This document shows positions 25,780 through 31,569 of a stretch of DNA of 32,057 nt, piece by piece. Made by a program: the position numbers and the translations under genes. Every line of letters begins with the position of its first letter. Position 1 is the stretch's first letter. The notes under the pieces are model-generated. The model did no database searches. It saw only the letters and a list, made by a program, of their open reading frames with translations, and was not told where the DNA came from. Origin of the DNA: Sinorhizobium fredii USDA 205 (lineage in GTDB: Bacteria; Pseudomonadota; Alphaproteobacteria; Rhizobiales; Rhizobiaceae). The stretch spans positions 1-32,057 of the forward strand of contig NZ_AUTC01000172.1 in NCBI RefSeq assembly GCF_001461695.1. The letters are read 5' to 3'.

Positions 25780-26643
25780 CGGCTTCGGAGTTCCAGCGAG
25801 CTCCCAGGCCGACCTCGGCGGCCGCGATCAATCCTTGGGCGATGGCGAGCAACCGGGTTGCGCGATCGCGATGCCGGCCCCGATCGGCGAGAACGCTTTT
25901 GAGACCGAGATTGAACGCAGGCAGCGGTGACGCCGGCCGGGCGCAGGATCGATGCGGACAGCAGCCGGCCGAGCCAGGGGCGCGTGCTGCCGCACGGCGA
26001 GCTCGTTCCAGGCATTAAGGGCGACGGCCTGCAGCACCGCCGGCAGATTTTCGGCTTGCCGTATCACCGCTCTCCACTCCTCCAGGCGCTCGTCCTCGTC
26101 CCAGTCGAGATGATCCTTCTCCCGGTCCCTCGCAGGGCCGGGCGTGTTCGCCGCCTCGATCGCTGCATCGGGCCAGCACCGCGTCGATGGCGGCAAACTC
26201 CGCGTCGAGCGGGCTGGCGCCGTCATCGCGGCCCTCCCCCTCCCCTTCTCCGGCCGCGTCGGTACGCACCACAGCGTCTTCGTTCTCGACGCCGCCGGCG
26301 CCACCGATTGATGGTCCAGGCCACGCTTGGCGGCGCAAGCTGCGGAGGCGTCAGCCGACAAAGCCCAGGCGGGCGGCTGCGCCGCAATCCGCCGGCGGGT
26401 TTTCAGGACGTCGCGGGGTCAGTTCGTGGGTGGGGGTGCGGATGTCGCGGCGTCGTGGAGGACGAGATCTTCGAGATGGACAAGCTCGCCGTCGAGCCAG
26501 AGGGAGGCACAGGCGTCGGCGAATTGCATGCGTCGAGCAAGCCCGCCGACCGGCGAGTGAGCGATGTACTTGTTAAGGCGCGCCCGCGCGATGCCGAATG
26601 GCGGAAACGGCCTCAACAGACCGAACGGACCTATTATGAACAA
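25780..26643 (-). pseudogene. DUF1612 / RHE_PE00001-type plasmid protein, multiply frameshifted
   Basis: Minus-strand pieces in changing frames spell out a rhizobial plasmid-borne DUF1612 protein with a C-terminal helix-turn-helix. In order they are QFADACASLWLDGELVHLEDLVLHDA (about 26540-26450), DIRTPTHELT, LKTRRRIAAQPPAWALSADA, EGRDDGASPLDAEFAAIDAVLAR, DWDEDERLEEWRAVIRQAENLPAVLQAVALNAWNE, PWLGRLLSASILR and LAIAQGLIAAAEVGL. At least five frame changes are needed, and the C-terminal DNA-binding part is missing: homology stops close to the end of the OCD gene. These genes are of unknown function and are found mainly on repABC plasmids and symbiotic replicons. This copy is dead. Confidence 0.75.
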
Positions 26644-26695
26644 TTAACCATATGAATTAACATCTAAAATTTCACCAACGGACGTTAATAGGTCC
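26627..26695. repeat. AT-rich inverted repeat upstream of the DUF1612 remnant
   Basis: GGACCTATTA (26627-26636) and TAATAGGTCC (26686-26695) are perfect 10-base inverted arms around a 49-base AT-rich core (TTAACCATATGAATTAA). Being just before the DUF1612 start it may be its old promoter/operator region; an element end is the other option. Confidence 0.4.
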
Positions 26696-26732
26696 TATCT
26701 TTCCGTCATTCGGACGCCACTTTCCGCGCGCA

Positions 26733-26767
26733 ATCACTATCGATAGGGACCAAGTATCGATAGTGAT
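26733..26767. repeat. 13-base perfect inverted repeat upstream of vapBC
   Basis: ATCACTATCGATA and TATCGATAGTGAT are perfect 13-base inverted arms separated by nine bases. The right arm with its flank (CAAGTATCGATAGTGAT, 26751-26767) recurs exactly at 30144-30160, before the second toxin-antitoxin pair. An operator, a recombination site or a mobile-element end are all possible. The 168 bases from here to vapB hold no firm gene. Confidence 0.5.
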
Positions 26768-26935
26768 CGATTTGAGCCGGAAAGCCGCAAAAGTCGGGGC
26801 AAAACCGCTGTGGCGAGCTGTTCCGCATGGCAAAAACGCTCCGTGTCGTGGATGAAGTGGATGCGTCGTACCTGTCCCTTGCGCCTGCGGCGGAGCCAGG
26901 TAGAATATAGACAAATAGGAACCAAGGAACCAGAA

Positions 26936-27190
26936 ATGGCGCTCAGCATCAAAGATATAGAGACGGAACGCCTTGCAAAGGCACTGGCCGAGAAAACCGG
27001 TGAAACCATTACCATGGCGACCCGCCGGGCACTGGAGGAACGGCTGCGGCGCCTCGCAAACGTGGGAAATCGCGATGTTCTTCTCGAGGAGCTTGGCGCC
27101 AGCCGCAGACGCTGGGCGAAGCTGCCGGTGCTCGACAACCGCTCCGCCGACGAGATCTTAGGGTATGACGAAAACGGGCTCCCCAACTGA
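26936..27190 (+). CDS. vapB: VapB-family antitoxin
   Basis: An 84-residue antitoxin of the Psk/VapB transcription-factor type: SIKDIETERLAKALAEKTGETITMATRRALEERLRRL forms the DNA-binding ribbon-helix-helix part, and the acidic tail SADEILGYDENGLPN wraps the toxin. The ATG at 26936 has AAGGAA about seven bases upstream; the open frame further upstream lacks a ribosome site. Its stop overlaps the vapC start by one base (TGATG). It neutralises VapC and normally represses the operon. Confidence 0.92.
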   Translation: MALSIKDIETERLAKALAEKTGETITMATRRALEERLRRLANVGNRDVLLEELGASRRRWAKLPVLDNRSADEILGYDENGLPN

Positions 27191-27576
27191 TGGTCATCGA
27201 CACATCCGCCATCGTCGCGATCGCGTTCAATGAGCCGGAAGCGGAAGACTACGAGCGAAAAATCGTCGACGCTCCCCGACGTTTCATGTCGGCCGCGACA
27301 GTCCTCGAGCTCGCCATCGTCATCGAGGCGCGCCTCGGCGAAGCCGGCGCCGCAGAACTCGATCTCTGGCTTCACAAGGCGGGCGTCGAAATCGTCGCCG
27401 TCGACGCGGATCAGATCGCCGTCGCAAGGCGAGCCTGGCGCAGCTACGGCAAGGGCCGACATCCGGCAGGTCTGAACTATGGCGACTGTTTTTCCTATGC
27501 GCTGGCCAGGACGCGCAACGAACCTCTGCTCTACAAAGGCGATGATTTCTCGTGCACGGACATCGAGGCGGCATGA
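27190..27576 (+). CDS. vapC: VapC-family PIN ribonuclease toxin
   Basis: A 128-residue PIN-domain protein. The four acidic residues of the magnesium site are visible: Asp4 (MVIDTSAIVAI), Glu40 (AATVLELAIV), Asp99 (LNYGDCFSYALA) and Asp119 (YKGDDFSCTD). Family members cleave tRNA or rRNA when free of VapB. The gene is coupled to vapB by a one-base overlap. It looks intact, so this is the best-preserved toxin-antitoxin pair in the window together with the one at 30.2 kb. Such pairs stabilise plasmids and islands. Confidence 0.92.
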   Translation: MVIDTSAIVAIAFNEPEAEDYERKIVDAPRRFMSAATVLELAIVIEARLGEAGAAELDLWLHKAGVEIVAVDADQIAVARRAWRSYGKGRHPAGLNYGDCFSYALARTRNEPLLYKGDDFSCTDIEAA

Positions 27577-27628
27577 GTTTGCATCCGCTGCACCGGCAGC
27601 CGCCGCAAGCCGCGTGATGTCCGAGGTT

Positions 27629-27902
27629 TCAGTCGGCAGCATGCTTATCCATCAGGAGCTCGGCATTGAGATGGTCGAGGCCCGGCTCCATTTCGGACTT
27701 CTCCACGGCGGCGAGATCGGCATCGCTCAGGTCGGGCATCGCCTCGACGCGCCGGTCAAGCTGCGACAGCCGCACATAGTCCTCATAGGCAGCACGGTGC
27801 GCGGTCGACCATTCTTGGTGTGATCACCGGTTCCCGCACGGCGGCATCCTGATAGGCTCCGAAATTCTTGGAAACCGCCGCGGCGGTCACGGTCGATGTC
27901 AT
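27629..27902 (-). pseudogene. Phd/YefM-type antitoxin, two frameshifts, toxin missing
   Basis: On the minus strand an antitoxin can be reassembled from three frames. MTSTVTAAAVSKNFGAYQDA followed by AVREPVI lies in the first frame from 27902. TKNGRPRTVLP follows in the second (about 27830-27795), then YEDYVRLSQLDRRVEAMPDL to HLNAELLMDKHAAD in the third, ending at 27629. This is the Phd/YefM fold with its toxin-binding tail. Two single-base losses (near 27833 and 27793) break it. No RelE/Doc/PIN toxin follows, because the sequence runs straight into the antisense of vapC. An orphan dead antitoxin. Confidence 0.75.
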
Positions 27903-27910
27903 CACACATC

Positions 27911-28426
27911 CGGCGGCCGTCGCCGGTCGGAAGTGGCGGGATTGCGTGTCGAGGATCTCGTTGATGAGGAACCGGTGCGCGCCGACCCCTCCGACGAGGA
28001 CTCCCCTCCCTCCCCTGCCTGTCGATCCGTCTCGGCCGCACGAAGACGACGACCGAGGACGATGACGAACATGTGCTGTTGATCGGCAGGCCGGTGACCG
28101 CACTGAAACGGTGGCTGGCGGAAGCCGGAATTGCAGCCGGGCCGGTGTTTCGGCGCATCGATCAATGGGGCAACGTCGACCGTCGGGCGCTGACGCCCCA
28201 GTCTGTCAACCTCATCCTGAAAGCTCGCGCCAAACAGGCCGGACTCGAGCCCGCGCTGTTTTCGGTACATGGCTTAAGATCCGGCTATCTGACCGAGGCG
28301 GCAAACCGCGGTATCCCTCTGCCCGAAGCAATGCAGCAGTCGCTGCACAAGTCGGTGACACAGGCGGCGAGCTATCACAACAACGCGGAACGAAAGAATG
28401 GACGAGCGGCCCGGCTGATCGTCTAG
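27911..28426 (+). pseudogene. Tyrosine recombinase/integrase, catalytic domain remnant
   Basis: The catalytic domain of a phage-type integrase is recognisable in two frames. The first reads GGRRRSEVAGLRVEDLVDEE (first catalytic Arg) from about 27911. After a frameshift near 28015 the second reads LGRTKTTTEDDDEHVLLIG (beta-hairpin Lys), ALTPQSVNLILKARAKQAGL, and HGLRSGYLTEAANRGIPLPE (His and second Arg). SLHKSVTQAASYHNNAE then carries the third-position His and the tyrosine nucleophile. The N-terminal arm- and core-binding domains are missing. The break lies nine bases from the start of the dead antitoxin. It may once have moved this island or resolved plasmid multimers; now inactive. Confidence 0.8.
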
Positions 28427-28432
28427 GCGGAA

Positions 28433-28760
28433 CTACGCGCCGAATAATGTATCGACTCGCGTCTCAAACGACTGCCATTCTTCCGGTTCCGTTTCCGCCT
28501 CCGATCTATCGCGCCTGTCAGCGGCCGATGCTGCGCTGCCGCAGGCTTCAGCACGCTGCATCAGCGACAGCATTTCTGCCTTCAAGCGATGTGAGCGCTG
28601 CAGGTCGGCGGCGTGCTCGGCGTTCTGGCGGGGACATCGCCGCGCCGGCTGCCTGTCGTGCCGCCTCCAATTGTTTCTTCAAGCTATCAAGCTCGGCTTT
28701 TGCTGGAAAATACTGTCGCACCACTGCGATGAGCTCGCGGTCACTGGCACTGATCTCCAC
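28433..28760 (-). pseudogene. Small coiled-coil protein, one frameshift, function unknown
   Basis: From a GTG at 28760, with AAGGAGG just before it, the frame reads VEISASDRELIAVVRQYFPAKAELDSLKKQLEAARQAAGAA. After a one-base shift near 28632 it continues QNAEHAADLQRSHRLKAEMLSLMQRAEACGS to WQSFETRVDTLFGA and a stop at 28433. The heptad-like Leu/Ala pattern indicates a helical coiled coil of about 108 residues. I do not recognise the family. It converges with the integrase remnant, with six bases between the stops. Its first third is duplicated at 31273-31374, so related copies probably exist elsewhere on the replicon. Confidence 0.55.
28643..28744. repeat. 102-base direct repeat, copy 1
   Basis: This part of the coiled-coil gene matches 31273-31374 in the same orientation with only scattered substitutions and small indels. 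Both copies share AAAATACTGTCGCA and GATGAGCTCGCGGTCAC. The two copies bracket the sRNA, cspA, repC remnant and second toxin-antitoxin pair. Confidence 0.75.
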
Positions 28761-28834
28761 GATCCCTCCTTGGAATTCTTGGACGCGGGCATTGGTCGAT
28801 AAGAATGGCAAGATCGGCATAGAGTTCCAGTGAA

Positions 28835-28952
28835 AACGACAAAAGCCCGACGCGGGAGGAGGTGCGCCGGGCTACGAAACTGACCGACAGCTTGGGAGGA
28901 GGAGAGCTGTCCGTTGGAGCGAAGCGGTTCGGGAGGAGACGAATCGCTTCGG
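28835..28952 (-). ncRNA. Candidate cuckoo/alpha-r14-like sRNA with anti-Shine-Dalgarno loops
   Basis: Three consecutive hairpins each present a CUCCUCC-type loop on the minus strand. They are 28920-28951 (12-bp stem with one mismatch, loop TCTCCTCC), 28886-28911 (7-bp GACAGCT stem, loop CTCCTCCTCCCA) and 28844-28873 (10-bp stem with one G-U pair, loop ACCTCCTCCC). The last is followed by TTTTGTCGTTTT and would be the intrinsic terminator. A TTGGTG box (28981-28986) and a CTTATA box (28958-28963), 17 bases apart, form a possible promoter giving an RNA of about 117 nt. Alphaproteobacterial cuckoo RNAs (alpha-r14 family, and the Rhodobacter CcsR RNAs) have exactly such hairpin loops and act on translation or protein partners. 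There is no ORF inside. Confidence 0.8.
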
Positions 28953-29029
28953 TCGGCTATAAGGTCGTCATGCTGCACTGCACCAAATTCAACCCCGAGG
29001 CACATTGTGTCGAGAAGGTATTGTGAACG

Positions 29030-29053
29030 AAAAAGGCCGGGTTCTACCCGGCC
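29030..29053 (-). terminator. Intrinsic terminator of cspA
   Basis: On the minus strand GGCCGGGT-AGA-ACCCGGCC forms an 8-base-pair perfect stem with a three-base loop, followed by TTTTT. It lies 27 bases after the cspA stop and is a textbook Rho-independent terminator. Confidence 0.9.
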
Positions 29054-29080
29054 TCCTGGAACGCGGTTTTGCAAACAGGC

Positions 29081-29290
29081 TTAAGCGGGCTGCAAGTTAT
29101 CCGCCGACATCTTGCCGGACTTGCGATCCTTCACCAGCTCGTAGGTAATCTTCTGGCCGTCGTTGAGGCCGCGCATGCCGGCCCGTTCCACCGCGGAAAT
29201 GTGGACGAAGACATCGGCGCTGCCGTCGTCCGGCTGGATGAAACCAAAACCCTTCGTTGCGTTGAACCATTTTACCGTACCGGTCGCCAT
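29081..29290 (-). CDS. cspA: Cold-shock-domain protein
   Basis: A 69-residue single cold-shock domain, the normal CspA length. RNP1 is KGFGFIQP and RNP2 is VFVHISAV, in the five-stranded barrel that binds single-stranded RNA and melts secondary structure. The sequence begins TGTVKWFNATKGFGF and ends VKDRKSGKMSADNLQPA. AGGAAG before the ATG supports the start. The 258 bases upstream hold no gene and may contain the long leader usual for csp genes; a CCTAGAGCGTTTTGCGAAAC stretch near 29492 resembles a common rhizobial intergenic repeat (low certainty). It is monocistronic, with its own terminator, and sits next to the candidate sRNA in the same orientation. Confidence 0.95.
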   Translation of the reverse strand: MATGTVKWFNATKGFGFIQPDDGSADVFVHISAVERAGMRGLNDGQKITYELVKDRKSGKMSADNLQPA

Positions 29291-29548
29291 AACGTCTTCC
29301 TTTGATCTTCGTCTTGCCGAACCGCTGGCTCGGCTGAGTCCTCTTTGCGGCAGAACTGATAAACGGTTCTGGCATTGGCGAAAAGGCCGAAAGACCGTCG
29401 CTGTCCTCCCGAAATTTCCTGCTGTAGCCTTTTCGCCGCGGCGGGCTCTTTTCTTGACTTACGCGCGGATCATGCTCATGCAAGAGCAATCCTAGAGCGT
29501 TTTGCGAAACAATCGGTATCGCTGAGCTCCGATCGACTTAAATGTCGA

Positions 29549-30146
29549 TCATGAGACCCTTCGCACTTGCACCCCACGTGCCCGCATCAATGCCATCAGA
29601 ACTGGCCCCAATGAGAACTCGCCTCGACGGGCCTTGGACGTCAGGTCGCGCAGATAACCGCCGGCCGAGTTGATATGCCCTTGCCTCTCGAGGATGCAGG
29701 CGATTGCTGCGGCCGCGTTTTCCGGCCCCATCACATCACAGGCATCTTGATAGGCGCTCGGACTGACGCCAAGCATCGACCGGACGACAACCGCGGCCGC
29801 CATCAGATCGCGCCAGCTCGAAACGGAGCCATCCGGGCCATATATCGCGATCTCCGGGCAGGCCTGCAGCACCATACTAAGCGGAAATGCCTTCAGCGGT
29901 TCGCGCCGGCGTTCCGGTTCTGGCTCGGCCTTCGCCCCCAGCTCTTTCGAGAGCTAGGTTCAAGTTCATGGATGGATTCGGTATTTGAATTCTGTATGTG
30001 ACGCTCAGCATGAGCATCATTGGCGCTCGTATTTCCGATTTTTCCTGAAATTCCAAGAGATTGAGGATCTCACCGTGCAGCAGCTGCATCTCATCGAGCA
30101 ACATCGTGAGATCGGCGAGCGTGGGTGTACGCGGAATCCGGATCAA
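29549..30146 (-). pseudogene. repC: RepC plasmid replication initiator, C-terminal remnant
   Basis: Minus-strand frames reassemble the C-terminal part of RepC, the initiator of repABC plasmids. RIPRTPTLADLTMLLDEMQL and HGEILNLLEF lie in the first frame. NDAHAERHIQNSNTESIHEL follows in the second, then GAKAEPEPERRREPLKAFPL and SMVLQACPEIAIYGPDGSVS in the third. The third frame continues with SWRDLMAAAVVVRSMLGVSP, DVMGPENAAAAIACILERQG and INSAGGYLRDLTSKARRGEF to the stop. The N-terminal DNA-binding half, repA, repB and the ctRNA are absent. Two frameshifts and the truncation make it non-functional. The 5' break coincides with the CAAGTATCGATAGTGAT element at 30144. It shows that the region derives from a repABC replicon; whether that plasmid was integrated or the piece moved within one is open. 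Confidence 0.85.
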
Positions 30147-30160
30147 GTATCGATAGTGAT
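30144..30160. repeat. 17-base copy of the vapBC-upstream element
   Basis: CAAGTATCGATAGTGAT is identical to 26751-26767. Here only one arm of the inverted repeat exists, it abuts the repC break, and it lies 73 bases before the second antitoxin gene. Confidence 0.55.
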
Positions 30161-30232
30161 GCGTACAGCGTCGTTTTACACGTCTCCGAGCGAGGCTATG
30201 GTGCCCATGACAAGCAAACGACGGAGGCCTTG

Positions 30233-30523
30233 ATGCCCCAGACCACGTACAAGATCAGCGAAGCCCGCAAGCATTTCGCCGAAGTGCTCGACCGCGCCAA
30301 CCACGGCGAGGAAATCATCATAATGCGCGGCAACGAAGTCTATGCCCGCATCGGTCCGGCCGACGGCGGCAAGCGCCCTTTCGGCCTGTTGCGCCAGCGT
30401 GGTCTGCCGGACGACCTGTTCGACGAGGTCGACGCCGAACAGGCCGCAATCGATGCCGGCGACCGGAATGACGATGTCGGCATCTGGCAGGGCGGACCCA
30501 ACGACCGCAAGACCTCAAAATGA
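30233..30523 (+). CDS. Phd/YefM-family antitoxin
   Basis: A 96-residue antitoxin: TTYKISEARKHFAEVLDRANHGEEIIIMRGNEVYARIGPA is the Phd/YefM N-terminal fold that dimerises and binds DNA. The acidic C-terminal part (DDLFDEVDAEQAAIDAGDRNDD) binds the toxin. GGAGG five bases upstream fixes the ATG at 30233. It overlaps the toxin gene by four bases (ATGA). It should neutralise the PIN toxin and repress its own promoter. Confidence 0.9.
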   Translation: MPQTTYKISEARKHFAEVLDRANHGEEIIIMRGNEVYARIGPADGGKRPFGLLRQRGLPDDLFDEVDAEQAAIDAGDRNDDVGIWQGGPNDRKTSK

Positions 30524-30897
30524 AGGTACTGCTCGACAGCCCCGCGGTCTATTGGTGGACAATCGGCAGTGATCGCCTCTCAGCGACGGCACGCTTGCTG
30601 ATCGAGGACAAGGCAAATACCATCCTCGTCAGCGCGGTGTCCTTCTACGAGCTCGCCAACAAGATGCGCCTGAAAAAGCTCGATCTCAAACCGCAGGAGT
30701 TGCGTGCCGCAGTCTCGGATAGCGGTTTGCAGACCCTTGCCATCAACGATCTACATGCCGAACTGGCGGCGGCCTTCGAATGGGATCACCGCGATCCGTG
30801 GGAACGTATACTCGCCGCACAGGCGCGGCTCGAACATTGCGCGTTTGTTTCCGTCGACGGCGCCTTCGATGCGGTACTGCATGAACGGGTCTGGTAG
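30520..30897 (+). CDS. vapC: PIN-domain toxin (VapC-type)
   Basis: A 125-residue PIN-domain protein of the type usually paired with Phd-like antitoxins. The acidic residues of the active site are Asp6 (VLLDSPAVYWW), Glu44 (SFYELANKM), Asp91 (HRDPWERILAAQA) and Asp112 (VSVDGAFDA). Residues 7-9 read SPA where relatives usually have THV or THA, a change near but not in the metal site. The gene is translationally coupled to the antitoxin and looks intact. Predicted to be a ribonuclease held in check by the upstream gene product; cellular target unknown. Confidence 0.9.
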   Translation: MKVLLDSPAVYWWTIGSDRLSATARLLIEDKANTILVSAVSFYELANKMRLKKLDLKPQELRAAVSDSGLQTLAINDLHAELAAAFEWDHRDPWERILAAQARLEHCAFVSVDGAFDAVLHERVW

Positions 30898-30907
30898 TCT
30901 GGTAGCC

Positions 30908-31251
30908 ATGCCAATGAAGATATTCATCGATTTCGAGGAGGCGGCAGAACGGCTGGAAGAGCTGATCGATTTGGCCTTCCGACAGGACGAAGTCTATGTG
31001 TGCCGGGGCGGATGGCCTGTAGCTCTGCTGACCTCCTTCTCAGGGACGAAGGATGATTTCCGCTCAGACGAAATCGCAGAGATTCTTGCTGACACAGGGC
31101 CGACCGCCCCCGGCAGCAAACTGGTCGAGGGTGGAAAAGTCTTTTCGGTCGACGAGGTCTGGGTGCTCGCTGCGGCAGGCCGCCGAGGCGGGAACATAAT
31201 ATGGCGTCGGCCCACGATGATCTCTATGACGAAGACGGGCTGCCGGGATGA
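30908..31251 (+). pseudogene. Antitoxin-like gene, frameshifted, toxin missing
   Basis: MPMKIFIDFEEAAERLEELI then DLAFRQDEVYVCRGGWPVAL looks like the Phd-type N-terminal fold (a helical region, then a short beta hairpin with a DEVYVCRGGWPVALL strand pair). After SVDEVWVLAAAGRRGGN the frame is lost at about 31196. The adjoining frame gives MASAHDDLYDEDGLPG and a stop, which resembles the acidic DENGLP tail of VapB antitoxins. A toxin start would be expected at the TGATGACC after the stop, but at 31273 the sequence turns into the second copy of the 102-base repeat. This is probably an orphan, broken antitoxin, possibly a Phd/VapB hybrid. Confidence 0.55.
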
Positions 31252-31569
31252 CCATCGCAATGCCGATCGCCTCGCCGGCCGCCCTGTCGTGCCACCTCCA
31301 ACTGTTCCTTCAAGCTCTCCAGCTCGGCTTTCGCTGCAAAATACTGTCGCATCACGCGATGAGCTCGCGGTCACCATTTGGCCTCAAAGATAGAATTTCG
31401 GTATCTACCAGCACTGCGGCCAACAGTGGACGTCGAGACGGTAACCGTTCTGAAGGCCTGTACCACCGCGAGCGGATCTGGCGGACCTTAATGTCTCCGG
31501 CGAGTCCATCCCTCGGTCCTAGTCAATTCCATCCCCTTGGTCGAAGCGCAGCGGAGCTCGGAAAGCAGG
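31252..31569. other. Gene-free stretch with repeat copy 2
   Basis: Apart from the repeat copy at 31273-31374, these 318 bases contain no ORF with recognisable features on either strand. Confidence 0.4.
31273..31374. repeat. 102-base direct repeat, copy 2
   Basis: A truncated copy of the first third of the coiled-coil gene at 28433-28760, in the same orientation. The minus-strand reading is interrupted by a small deletion (DRELIA, then out of frame), so it codes for nothing. It begins where the third toxin-antitoxin module is cut off. Confidence 0.75.

Noticed and set aside
25211..25852. Minus-strand ORF of 213 codons over the OCD gene
   Set aside because: It is antisense to a clear OCD-family gene. 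Only its first 15 or so residues (LAIAQGLIAAAEVGL) belong to the DUF1612 pseudogene.
26827..26910. Small ORF of 27 codons (MAKTLRVVDEVDASYLSLAP...) before vapB
   Set aside because: It faintly resembles the start of DUF2283-type proteins, but it is too short and without a ribosome site, so it cannot be supported as a gene.
26737..27642. Minus-strand ORF of 301 codons over vapBC
   Set aside because: It is antisense to vapB and vapC, whose motifs and overlapping start/stop codons are clear on the plus strand.
29549..29875. The repC piece as a complete small gene of 108 codons
   Set aside because: Its sequence is the C-terminal segment of RepC, and matching RepC residues continue upstream in other frames, so it is a remnant rather than a separate gene.
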